Shown: positions 1 to 6,984 of the stretch, in pieces
Position numbering within the stretch: position 1 is the first letter of the stretch
How the letters are laid out: every line of letters starts with the position of its first letter
Source of the DNA: Planctomycetota bacterium
GTDB lineage: Bacteria > Planctomycetota > UBA11346
Direction of reading: 5' to 3'
Assembly (NCBI GenBank): GCA_007131555.1
Contig: SLQH01000547.1
Span: forward strand, 1 to 9,200
DNA length: 9,200 nt
Made by a program: the position numbers and the translations under genes
Notes under the pieces: generated by a model
Seen by the model: the letters and a program-made list of their open reading frames with translations, nothing else
The model's database searches: none
What the model was told of the DNA's origin: nothing

Positions 1-132
1 CCAGGGTATCGCCTTGACCACTGTACTGCAGCCCTGAAGGGGCGTCATGGGATAGCCCAGGGCAACGCCCTGGGTAGAGGATCAACACCATCACCGAGCC
101 CTGAAGGGGCGAAATATCATGGTGTATGCTGA
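1..132 (+). repeat. PVC-type dispersed repeat cluster (palindromic, open in one frame)
   Basis: Two identical copies of GCCCTGAAGGGGCG lie at 31-44 and 98-111. Each can fold as a tiny hairpin. Between them, at 56-74, is a perfect 8-bp inverted repeat, CCCAGGGC-AAC-GCCCTGGG, flanked by TAG and TA. The first bases of the window (CCAGGGTA) look like the edge of another unit. Frame 1 is open from base 1 to a TGA at 130-132 and reads ...ALKGRHGIAQGNALG...SPEGAKYHGVC. I recall similar peptides as short spurious proteins translated from dispersed repeats in planctomycete-type genomes; this is memory, not a search. I therefore call it a repeat and not a gene. It could also act as a transcript-end or REP-like structure for a gene to the left of the window. 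Confidence 0.6.
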
Positions 133-264
133 GTTGGAGATCGGTGTTTTTGGGATGTTGTCTTAACGCCATTGCCCCTATCCTCCAGCCGGATTGAGAA
201 TGACAGCCATTCCAGCTGGGTGTCCGGCCATTGCTCAGGAGCAGCCGCTCATCAGACTGCCGTC
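133..264. other. Leader between the repeat cluster and the pseudouridine synthase gene
   Basis: No separate gene is visible here. TCGGTG followed by five T (141-151) can pair with CACCGA at 92-97, enclosing the second repeat core. This would be a poor terminator-like arrangement with a 43-base loop. The pseudouridine synthase frame is open back to a TTG at 172 and has a GTG at 220, but the residues encoded there do not look like the family. An AGGAG at 237-241 lies inside a small hairpin, TGCTC-AG-GAGCA (232-243), and is about 23 bases before the ATG at 265. That is too far for a standard ribosome binding site. No convincing promoter was seen. Confidence 0.35.
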
Positions 265-1254
265 ATGCTGCATGAACTGCTGGTGCCGGCTGAGGCTGCC
301 GGGGAACGTCTGGATGTCTGGTTGGAGCGGCAGCTGGAAGGCTGTTCGCGGTCGTTGGTGGCGCGCTGCATCAAGGCTGGGCGTTGCACTATGCAGCCCG
401 GTACGGTCAAGCCGGGTTGGCGTCTGCGCGGAGGGGAACGGATCGCCATCGAGGTGCCGGACATTCCGGACTTGGATGTTGTTGGCGAGACCATGCCCCT
501 GTCCATCCTCTACGAGGACGAGGCCCTGCTGGTCCTCGACAAGCCACCGGGACTGGTGGTGCATCCGGCCATCGGTCATCCCCGTGGCACCCTGCTCAAC
601 GGCTTGGTGGCCTACGCTGGCGGGGCCTGGACGCCCTTGCAGATCCACCGCCTGGATGCCGATACCAGCGGAGTGATGGCGGTGGCCAAGCATCCCACTG
701 CCCAGGCCGTCTGCCAGGACGCCTTTCGCCAGCGGCGGGTCGGCAAGGCTTACATCGCCATGGTCCAAGGTCGCCCTCGCAGCGATTACGACGAGCATGG
801 TGGAGCCATCGGCCATAGCCGACGGGATTTCCGCAAGCGCTGTGTGGTGGCTGATGACGCACCTGGAGCCAAGCCCGCCTGTACCCGCTTCTGGGTCGTG
901 GATCGACAGGCGGCCTATACCGTGGTGGTGGCCCGCCCGGTCACCGGACGGACCCATCAGATCCGGGTCCACTGTGCCGATCGGCACCATCCCTGTCTGG
1001 CCGATGGTCTTTATGGTCCCTCTGATCGCTGGCCGGTGGCGGTCGATCAGCCGGCCCGCCTGACCCGTCATGCCCTCCATGCCTGGTGGTTGGCCCTGCC
1101 CCATCCGCAGGGCGGTGTCCTGCTGGTGAGCCAGCCACCGCCTGCAGACATGGCAGCCCTGTTGACCGCTTGGCAGCCCGGCCCGCCGCGTTGTGCGATG
1201 TTCGATGCTGAGCAGGTGCCGGACGGTCCTCAGCCTTGGTTGCCGCCAGAATAG
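265..1254 (+). CDS. RluA/RluD-family 23S rRNA pseudouridine synthase
   Basis: This enzyme isomerises specific uridines in RNA, most likely large-subunit rRNA, to pseudouridine in the cytoplasm. The chosen ATG gives 329 residues, a normal length for the RluD type. Residues about 13-65 form an S4-like RNA-binding domain. The catalytic domain follows, with HRLDADTSG at 128-136 and catalytic Asp131. The second family motif, PVTGRTHQIRVH, is at 225-236. The start at 265 was chosen because family homology begins at LHELLVPAEAAGERLDVWL. The frame is open to 172 (TTG), but that extension looks non-coding and no well-spaced Shine-Dalgarno marks any start. The gene converges on the PQQ-propeller gene, with 54 bases between the stop codons. 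The exact target uridine cannot be assigned, so no gene symbol is given. Confidence 0.93.
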   Translation: MLHELLVPAEAAGERLDVWLERQLEGCSRSLVARCIKAGRCTMQPGTVKPGWRLRGGERIAIEVPDIPDLDVVGETMPLSILYEDEALLVLDKPPGLVVHPAIGHPRGTLLNGLVAYAGGAWTPLQIHRLDADTSGVMAVAKHPTAQAVCQDAFRQRRVGKAYIAMVQGRPRSDYDEHGGAIGHSRRDFRKRCVVADDAPGAKPACTRFWVVDRQAAYTVVVARPVTGRTHQIRVHCADRHHPCLADGLYGPSDRWPVAVDQPARLTRHALHAWWLALPHPQGGVLLVSQPPPADMAALLTAWQPGPPRCAMFDAEQVPDGPQPWLPPE

Positions 1255-1308
1255 CGATCCGTGGACAGTCTGTCTGCTGACGCAGGTCTACGGAGGGCAG
1301 CTGTGCTG
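1255..1308. other. Convergent intergenic gap with weak stem-loop
   Basis: This short gap separates two converging genes. It holds GACAG-T-CTGTC and a 6-bp inverted repeat, GCTGAC (1276-1281) with GTCAGC (1308-1313), that runs into the end of the minus-strand gene. Neither is followed by a T-run on either strand. A bidirectional terminator is possible but not supported by strong features. Confidence 0.25.
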
Positions 1309-2844
1309 TCAGCGCAGGCTGTGGGCATTGATCTTGTGGCTGTTGTCGCTGCGGAAGTAGATGTTTCCGTAGGCAAAGGCCGGAAAGACAAGGCTGCTAT
1401 AGCCATGGGTGACGTCCAGTGCGAAAAAACGTCGACTTGCTTCCATGTGCTGTGGGTCATGGTGGACAAAGGTGAATCCGCGACTGTCTTCGCTGGTGGC
1501 AGCGGTGGTGATGAGCCAGCCTCCATAATACGCGAGGAAGGGGTTGCCGGTAGATTCTGAGATGCTGCCAAAGGGAAGTTCCTTCAGGACCTCTCCGTTA
1601 GCAAGGTTGAAGCAGCGCAGCTTGCCATTGACGATCATATACCCTTTGTCGTCAATCAGGATGATGTTGCTGCGATCTGTCACGTCACCCCAGGTCCACA
1701 GTTCGTGGAGGCCATTGAGATCAATGCGATAGCCGGTGAGATGTTTGATCCTCCTGCCCTCAAGACGGGTGTTCATGACCAGATGGCTGTCGTTGACTCC
1801 CAGGTCGAAATTCCCTTCATGACCCAACGGGTTTTGCCAGATCTGGCGGCCATCCTTGATGTCGAGCAGGGAGATGCGAAAACGATTGGTGGCGATGATA
1901 TAGGTCTGCCCCTGATGACGCCAGAGCAGCGGGGAGGAAGCCATGTCTCCGACTTCCGGGGCTTCCCAGATCACCTCGCCGGTGTGCACATTGAGTCCGA
2001 GGTAGCTATTGTAGATGTCATAATGGAATGCGCGTCGTTGATTTGGGAAGTCGATCCGATGCAGTCGTTGATCGTTCACGACTACTACCCCGTCTGCGGC
2101 GACGAGGCTTACCAGGAAGTCACGGTTGAAGCGCGGGGCGTTGCCTCCTGATTCGATTGCTGCTTGGCGATAGCCCATGTTCTGTTCATGGCGAGGTGTC
2201 AGATCATAGGTCCAGCGTATTGCGCCGGTTTCTGCATCCACCCCGAATACCTGGCCAGAGGTGCTCATGGCGATGACCATGCCATCATGGTATACAGGTG
2301 TCATGCCCGCGCCGCCCTTGTTGAAGAAGACAAAGTTGACTCCCTCCTCGGTCATTTCTGTCTGCCAGACAGTGGTGCCTGTCTGGGCGTCGATGGCGGT
2401 CAGGACATCTGTGGCGGATACCAGCCAGCGTTCGTGTCCATATACCAGATTGCCGCGCGGTGCCTGGGCCTGAGCCCGCAAGTCCTCCTGGCTCATCCCC
2501 AGGTCACGGGCACGGGTGAGATCATACACAGTCCCTGAGGGGCGATAATGCCAGTGAAAGATCTTTCCCGCAGCTGCGATTGGGCTGGCATAGCCGCCGG
2601 AGCCAGGCAGTTCCATGTTATTTCTGCCAATCCGGTTTCGCCCATCGCTTACCCGACCGGGAGGGATGTCTGCCGCGCTCACCCAGAGCCTGGTGCGCGG
2701 GGTGACCTGGGGATCGCGCAGTTGTGGTTCTCCTGCAACCGGTCCCCCTTGGCCATCGCGCAAAAACATCGGCCAGGCATCTTCTCCATCAAGCAATGCC
2801 AGACAGAAACAGAGTAGACCAAGGGTTCTTGTTGCCATAAGCAT
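1309..2844 (-). CDS. Secreted PQQ-like beta-propeller protein
   Basis: This is a 511-residue protein with an N-terminal hydrophobic stretch (about residues 8-18, LGLLCFCLALL) that fits a signal peptide. The mature start has WPMFLRDGQGG (24-34), resembling the WPxFRGPxGxG opening typical of PVC propeller proteins. PQQ-like strand repeats of the form xAxDxxTGxxxW occur near residues 148-160, 198-211, 281-293, 324-336 and 408-420, consistent with a multi-bladed propeller. No CxxCH heme motif is seen, so an active quinohemoprotein dehydrogenase is unlikely; a binding, scaffold or assembly role is more plausible. The start at 2844 is favoured over the longer frame from 2877 because GGAG lies 7 bases upstream of that ATG. 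The gene follows the 1000-residue secreted protein gene on the same strand after 185 bases, so they may share transcription or function. Its ligand is unknown. Confidence 0.85.
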   Translation of the reverse strand: MLMATRTLGLLCFCLALLDGEDAWPMFLRDGQGGPVAGEPQLRDPQVTPRTRLWVSAADIPPGRVSDGRNRIGRNNMELPGSGGYASPIAAAGKIFHWHYRPSGTVYDLTRARDLGMSQEDLRAQAQAPRGNLVYGHERWLVSATDVLTAIDAQTGTTVWQTEMTEEGVNFVFFNKGGAGMTPVYHDGMVIAMSTSGQVFGVDAETGAIRWTYDLTPRHEQNMGYRQAAIESGGNAPRFNRDFLVSLVAADGVVVVNDQRLHRIDFPNQRRAFHYDIYNSYLGLNVHTGEVIWEAPEVGDMASSPLLWRHQGQTYIIATNRFRISLLDIKDGRQIWQNPLGHEGNFDLGVNDSHLVMNTRLEGRRIKHLTGYRIDLNGLHELWTWGDVTDRSNIILIDDKGYMIVNGKLRCFNLANGEVLKELPFGSISESTGNPFLAYYGGWLITTAATSEDSRGFTFVHHDPQHMEASRRFFALDVTHGYSSLVFPAFAYGNIYFRSDNSHKINAHSLR

Positions 2845-3029
2845 GGGATGTCTCCGTTCAAGGGTTCGTGCATGCAATGCTCTCTGGGCTTGTTCATGCG
2901 CAAGCGGCGCTGTAGAACGAATTGTTTCGGTCGCCCGTTACGAGTTGTTCAGAGTGATTCCGTTGTATTCTATGCACGCCCTGAAGGGTTGGTCGTGGTG
3001 GTTTTGTCAGCAAGATGTCCATTTGTCCA
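2845..3029 (-). promoter_or_regulatory. Leader of the propeller gene, with possible promoter and repeat core
   Basis: This is the non-coding gap between two same-strand genes. On the minus strand, TAGAAT (2972 to 2967) is a good -10 candidate for the propeller gene, but no matching -35 lies at normal spacing. Just upstream of that hexamer is GCCCTGAAGGG (2978-2988 on the plus strand), the core of the repeat seen at 31 and 98. The Shine-Dalgarno sequence GGAG lies 7 bases before the ATG at 2844. A direct repeat, TGTCCA at 3016-3021 and 3024-3029, abuts the stop codon of the upstream gene. No clear terminator was seen, so read-through from the upstream gene is possible. Confidence 0.3.
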
Positions 3030-6000
3030 TCATTCCTGTTGTAGTGGGGCGTTGGTCACGATTGCATAAGCGATCCGTGGAGCCGGTGTTCCACGAGCGG
3101 TGGTTGATTGGCGCGCACCGAAGGTGATGCTGTGCCTGCCGGGTTGGCTGAGTTCGGCATCGACACTGCGCCACTGCCATTGTCCCGCATTGGTGATGGG
3201 GATGACTTGGAAGGGCTGATCGTTGACCCGAAACCAGGCCGAGTCGTTGCTGCCGGAGTTGCCCCAGCACATATACCAGACCCGGTATCGACCAGACTGA
3301 TCGCCGATGTCGAAATGAAAGGTGAACTGATAGGGTTCTGTCACGGTGCCACGCTGAATATTGTCCACGGCGACCAATGCGGTGGTGGTCTTGTCGCCGG
3401 GGATGTCGCCAAATTCCTGCATCTCCCATTGGTCACCCGCTTGCGCCAAGGCGGCGTAGAGCTCAACACGCAGGGGAAGGGCGTGGGAGGCGATGGCGAC
3501 CATGGGTGAAGGCTCTGAGCGCAGGTGCGGGTTGGCGGCGATGATGCGGTAGTGGCGCGATTCGCCTGGTTGATGATCGCCGGCCTCAAAAGTGCTTGTG
3601 TCAGCATCGACCTGCCCGGCCTGCTGCCATGTCTTCCCGGCATCACGGGACGTTTCGATGTGATAGGCGACGACATGTTCGCCCCGGCTTGGTTGCCAGC
3701 GCAGGCGGACGGTATGCACATCCAGCGGGTCGGCTGTCAGGTTGGTTGCTGCTGGGGGCGAGGCATCACCCACGGCAAATGATTGCTGCACGGTCAGGGC
3801 GGGGATGAAGCGGTCGTTGCCGGGCTGATGGGCGGTGACGAAGACGATCCCTGTTTCCCCGCTCAGGTGCAGATGTCCCTCCACCAGGGTCGCCGGGCCG
3901 CTGTCGATGGTGTAGTCAACGGGTAGGCCGGAGCTGGCGGTTGCGGTCAGGGCGATGCGCGCCGGTTGAGCGGTGACGTTGGCGAGAGGATCAAACGTTA
4001 TGGATTGCGGCAGTGGGATGGGGTGATCGTCAGTCGCAGCCCGTGATCCCAGGGTGATGAAACGTTGCAGTTGATAGGCCAGGTCCGATTGGAAGACGGT
4101 GTAGGGATGGCGCATCATGGTGGCGTAGGCTGTCCAGTCGGCGGGGACCTGGGCGTTCCAGATCAGCCCGGACTGGGCATCGTAGCTGCTGAGCACCGTG
4201 GTGAACAGTTGACCGGCCCGGCGGCGGTAGTCGGCGTTTGCGGTGCGTTCAGCGGCCAGCAGGTAGACGAAGGCCGTGCGCATCGTCGCCACGCTGGTGG
4301 TGCCGGGTGGTGAGCGGCTGAAGTCGGTATCGATGTAGGGGAGACGGTCCTCACCGACCTGCCATAGGTTGTTCTCGATGAATTCCAGTACCGTGCCCAG
4401 ATGTTCGGGATCGAAATGTTCAGCATATTTCAGGAGGTAGAGGCTGTAGAAGGTCGGGCCGATCGCTTGCAGTCTGGATGACGGCGCCCGGCCACGCCAG
4501 AGGTAGTCACGGTCATTGTGGACCACACCCTGCTCGACGGCCTGACGCATCCAGGCGGCAGCCCGGCGTTCCACGTCCACAAACTCCCCGATGCCCGCTT
4601 GGCGCAACTGGCCAAGGAAATACAGCCAGTCTCCGCACTGGAGGGGGATGTTGTCCCAGGAACGATCATGACGGGAATTGCTGACGCCTGTCTGCCCGCT
4701 TTCAGAATCGACCCAGTTCCAGCTACCTTCAGGGGTCTGGGTCTGGCGCAGGGCCTCGGCGAGTTCGATGGCCCGTTCGCGCCAGAAGGGATCGTTGGTC
4801 GCTGCGTACAGGTCCAGGTAGGCCCGTCCCATCCAGAAATGCATCCAGAACATGCCCTTGTAGGTCGGCAGGAGGTTGAGGCGGCCGCTGCGCCGGCTGT
4901 AGAGATAGTGTCCTGCCCGTACCGCGGCCATCGTAGCCTGGGCCGAGATGAGCGGATCATCGCTGAGTCTGGCCAGCAGGAGCATGCTGATGACCCCGGA
5001 ACCTCCGACCATCGGGGGGTTGTCGTACTGCTTGTTGCCGGTGTCAAAGGTGGACGTCAGGGCGTGGTCGCTGGCAAACAGGCTGCCGGCATAGGGGTTG
5101 TCGAACAGCCAGAGCAGGTGGTGGTGGAGTTCGGCCACGCCACGGTCGGCATTGGTGATCTCAGGTCGTTCCGGGATGAGATGGGCGGCGTGTCCCCAGT
5201 ACCCGATCACGGCATTGCGGTGATTGGGCTCAACGCCTTCCCCCTCAAGGCGATATTCACCGAAGATGGTGTCGCCGATGATGTGGTAGTCGAGATGGTA
5301 GGTGACGCGGTGGCCGTTGTCAGTCAGGACCAGGGTCTGAAGCGAACCCGTGCGCCAGTCGCCCTCGGTCTGCTGCCAGGACATGCGATCGGTTGGCGTG
5401 AAGGAGAGCCGAGCGATCCGGCCGCCGGCAACGGCGACGTCGGTCACCACAGGCAATCCTCGACCGAAATCCGTGGAACTGGGTCGAGTGGATTCGAAAC
5501 GGCCGGCGACCACCGCTCCGTCACGCAGTTGCAGGGCCAGGACACCGAGGATGTGCTGCGGTCGTCGGCAGAAGGTCGGGCGTCCAGGATAGGGCTGTCG
5601 CAGGTACACGGTCAGGTGGGTTGCGTGATCACGAGGAGGCAGGGGCAGGAGGGTGCCGATGATGCGTCCTTCCCGCAGCCCATTCTCGTCCTCCAGGCCG
5701 TAGTCGCCCGAGATCATCGCCTGATTGATCCGGGCGTTGATCGTGATGGTGCTGGATGCGACCTGGACCGGGCCAAAGAGGCGCCCTTCTGCCCAGCGGA
5801 AACCATCAGTCTTCACGACCTGGGGAGCCGTGGGGTGGTTCTGACTGCGGTATGGCTCGGTGATGACCGCAGCGATCAGGTCCTGGCCTTGGGCCTCGAT
5901 GGTCAGGACCATCGGGGAGTTCCTGCCCCCGGCTCCCTGCAGATGCAGATGGAAGACCTGCCGCTCCCCGGCCTGCAGGGCGGTGGTCAGGATGAGGAGG

Positions 6001-6032
6001 CAGGAGACGAGCGCACAGCGGATGGGCGTCAT
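3030..6032 (-). CDS. Secreted multidomain alpha/alpha-toroid protein with Ig, FN3 and CBM-like domains
   Basis: This protein has exactly 1000 residues. Residues 1-21 are a signal peptide (MTPIRCALVSCLLILTTALQA), so it acts outside the cytoplasm. Residues about 32-277 hold two similar beta domains. Residues about 290-665 are helix-rich with repeated W/Y/G-containing turns (for example GMFWMHFWMGRAYLDLY at 393-409 and TPEGSWNWVDSESG at 433-446), resembling alpha/alpha-toroid glycoside hydrolases and polysaccharide lyases. Residues about 677-754 are a bacterial Ig-like domain (ITF...ASSGLPVDY). Residues about 758-849 are fibronectin type III. Residues about 853-995 are a jelly-roll carbohydrate-binding-type domain (GNSGSNDSAWFRVND, GQWQWRSVDAELSQPGRHSI). 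I infer a polysaccharide-binding and possibly polysaccharide-cleaving enzyme; no catalytic residues or CAZy family can be assigned. The start at 6032 has AGGA 8 bases upstream and begins the signal peptide; the longer frame to 6185 does not look coding. It is divergent from the AraC-type gene. Confidence 0.85.
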   Translation of the reverse strand: MTPIRCALVSCLLILTTALQAGERQVFHLHLQGAGGRNSPMVLTIEAQGQDLIAAVITEPYRSQNHPTAPQVVKTDGFRWAEGRLFGPVQVASSTITINARINQAMISGDYGLEDENGLREGRIIGTLLPLPPRDHATHLTVYLRQPYPGRPTFCRRPQHILGVLALQLRDGAVVAGRFESTRPSSTDFGRGLPVVTDVAVAGGRIARLSFTPTDRMSWQQTEGDWRTGSLQTLVLTDNGHRVTYHLDYHIIGDTIFGEYRLEGEGVEPNHRNAVIGYWGHAAHLIPERPEITNADRGVAELHHHLLWLFDNPYAGSLFASDHALTSTFDTGNKQYDNPPMVGGSGVISMLLLARLSDDPLISAQATMAAVRAGHYLYSRRSGRLNLLPTYKGMFWMHFWMGRAYLDLYAATNDPFWRERAIELAEALRQTQTPEGSWNWVDSESGQTGVSNSRHDRSWDNIPLQCGDWLYFLGQLRQAGIGEFVDVERRAAAWMRQAVEQGVVHNDRDYLWRGRAPSSRLQAIGPTFYSLYLLKYAEHFDPEHLGTVLEFIENNLWQVGEDRLPYIDTDFSRSPPGTTSVATMRTAFVYLLAAERTANADYRRRAGQLFTTVLSSYDAQSGLIWNAQVPADWTAYATMMRHPYTVFQSDLAYQLQRFITLGSRAATDDHPIPLPQSITFDPLANVTAQPARIALTATASSGLPVDYTIDSGPATLVEGHLHLSGETGIVFVTAHQPGNDRFIPALTVQQSFAVGDASPPAATNLTADPLDVHTVRLRWQPSRGEHVVAYHIETSRDAGKTWQQAGQVDADTSTFEAGDHQPGESRHYRIIAANPHLRSEPSPMVAIASHALPLRVELYAALAQAGDQWEMQEFGDIPGDKTTTALVAVDNIQRGTVTEPYQFTFHFDIGDQSGRYRVWYMCWGNSGSNDSAWFRVNDQPFQVIPITNAGQWQWRSVDAELSQPGRHSITFGARQSTTARGTPAPRIAYAIVTNAPLQQE

Positions 6033-6157
6033 GGTCAAGGTCCTTTCGTCGATCGCGGTGTGCGGTCCAGGGGTCGATGTCATGCCCGCTCGGATCCGGG
6101 CATCAGTCGTGCCCCAATGGTTATAGCGTGACGACATATCGGCTGTTGATGTGCATA
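6033..6157. promoter_or_regulatory. Divergent promoter region between the secreted-protein and AraC-type genes
   Basis: This is the shared control region of two divergent genes. A perfect 7-bp inverted repeat, ATGCCCG (6082-6088) and CGGGCAT (6097-6103), is separated by 8 bases that include GGATC. On the minus strand a promoter candidate is TCAACA (6149 to 6144), an 18-base spacer and TATAAC (6125 to 6120). If it is real, the inverted repeat falls in the 5' leader of the secreted-protein mRNA. The Shine-Dalgarno sequence AGGA lies 8 bases before the ATG at 6032. No clear plus-strand promoter or ribosome binding site for the AraC-type gene was seen. The AraC-type protein encoded next door is the obvious candidate to bind here, but that is inference. 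Confidence 0.35.
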
Positions 6158-6820
6158 ATGAAGCGCGTTGTGCCAAATCGGACAAAAGATATGGTATCCA
6201 ACATGTTGATCGGTACCGCCGCCTATGCGTCGACCGTCCTGGTCGCAGGTCGCAGACCGCAAGCCATCCACGGTGCCAGTCTGGGTACGCTCCAGGGTGA
6301 GGGGTATCCGACCTGGCGCTTCCTGGTCCTTGATGACGGCTGGTGCCGACTGCGTCTGGATGGTCATCAGGTCACCCTGCGTGCGCCACAGGTCCTGTTG
6401 TTGCGTCCTGGGGTGGCCTACGGGCAGTTGTCCTTCGGTCGGCATGCCGGTGGTGCCCAGTGCAGCTTCTCGGTTAGGGCCGGGCAGCACGGTGCCGCCA
6501 CCTGGACCAAGGCCCTGCGCGAGGCCCACGTCACCGAGCCTGACGGTCTGGCCACCTGGGGGGTTGAGCCGCCGGAAATCATTCCGGCTGGACAACGGTC
6601 ATCCATACGCGCCCGCCTGATCCGCTTGGCCGCCTGCTGGTGGCGGGATCAGGCCGCCCGCCTCCTGACCGAGACCTCCGAGCAGGTCTGTTGCATCGCC
6701 GAACTCTGCGGCTGGCGCAACCAATCAGCCTTTGGCCGGGCCTTCCGGCTGGCCTATGGCATGAGCCCCGGCCGCTGGCGTCGTCAGCATGGCGTCGCCG
6801 ACCCGGATGCTGGTGGTTGA
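6158..6820 (+). CDS. AraC-type transcriptional regulator lacking the first HTH
   Basis: From the ATG at 6158 the product has 220 residues, short for an AraC protein with a ligand domain (usually about 270-300). Residues about 18-108 look like the cupin-type AraC sensor domain (GWCRLRLDGH, APQVLLLRPGVAYG, CSFSVRAG). A helix, IIPAGQRSSIRARLIRLAAC (141-160), follows, as in other members. The protein then jumps straight to the end of the linker helix and the second helix-turn-helix, RDQAARLLTETSEQVCCIAELCGW (163-186 in pieces), and ends with AFGRAFRLAYGMSPGRWRR. The first helix-turn-helix, normally about 50 residues, is absent and the frame is unbroken, so this looks like an in-frame internal deletion. 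It may bind DNA weakly or not at all. The start is uncertain: ATGs at 6149, 6158, 6191 and 6203 all lack a good Shine-Dalgarno. It probably controlled the divergent secreted-protein gene. Confidence 0.75.
   Translation: MKRVVPNRTKDMVSNMLIGTAAYASTVLVAGRRPQAIHGASLGTLQGEGYPTWRFLVLDDGWCRLRLDGHQVTLRAPQVLLLRPGVAYGQLSFGRHAGGAQCSFSVRAGQHGAATWTKALREAHVTEPDGLATWGVEPPEIIPAGQRSSIRARLIRLAACWWRDQAARLLTETSEQVCCIAELCGWRNQSAFGRAFRLAYGMSPGRWRRQHGVADPDAGG
6615..6654 (+). repeat. 9-bp inverted repeat inside the AraC-type gene
   Basis: GCCTGATCC (6615-6623) and GGATCAGGC (6646-6654) are a perfect 9-bp inverted repeat with a 22-base loop. It lies exactly where the normal first helix-turn-helix is missing. GCCCGCCT also occurs as a direct repeat at 6611-6618 and about 6656-6663. 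Such repeats can promote slippage or deletion. In GC-rich coding sequence a chance match is also possible. Confidence 0.4.
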
Positions 6821-6984
6821 AGCCAAGGTTGCATCGCCTCTGGGCGTCTTCCTCCTGCCGGTGACCGGCCGACCGTCGTTTGAGCGGCTGTGACAGGTTG
6901 TGGGGCGTCATGGTCGTGACAGCATGGGTGTCAGTCCGAGGCCCTGGCCGTGGTTGGACGGGGCGGTGGACCTGGAGGTGATCT
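6821..6984 (+). promoter_or_regulatory. Leader of the NodB-like gene with a dyad and very strong Shine-Dalgarno
   Basis: This is a non-coding gap. A perfect dyad, GCCGGT-G-ACCGGC (6857-6869), lies 37 bases after the AraC-type stop and could be an operator or a small hairpin. TGACA occurs twice as a direct repeat, and the second copy pairs with a nearby TGTCA. GGAGGTGATC (6974-6983) is a 10-base perfect match to the anti-Shine-Dalgarno end of 16S rRNA and sits immediately before the ATG at 6985. An in-frame TGA at 6979-6981 rules out any earlier start for the downstream gene. No clear promoter was seen. Short open frames of 23 and 39 codons here have no supporting features. Confidence 0.4.

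Noticed and set aside
1..132. Treating the open frame through the left-edge repeat as a real protein
   Set aside because: The sequence is built from palindromic repeat units and resembles known spurious peptides from such repeats.
235..1104. 289-codon open frame on the minus strand opposite the pseudouridine synthase
   Set aside because: The plus-strand frame contains the HRLDxxTSG and GRTHQIRVH motifs; the antisense is a composition effect.
1276..1313. Bidirectional terminator between the convergent genes
   Set aside because: The stem is only 6 bp with a 26-base loop and no T-run on either strand.
2525..2545. CCCTGAGGGGCGA near 2533 as another copy of the repeat
   Set aside because: It lies inside the propeller coding sequence (YRPSGTVYD) and differs from the core; chance similarity is enough.
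4518..6131. 537-codon open frame on the plus strand opposite the 1000-residue protein
   Set aside because: It is the antisense shadow of a GC-rich gene with a signal peptide and clear domains; the shadow has no domain, motif or ribosome binding site.
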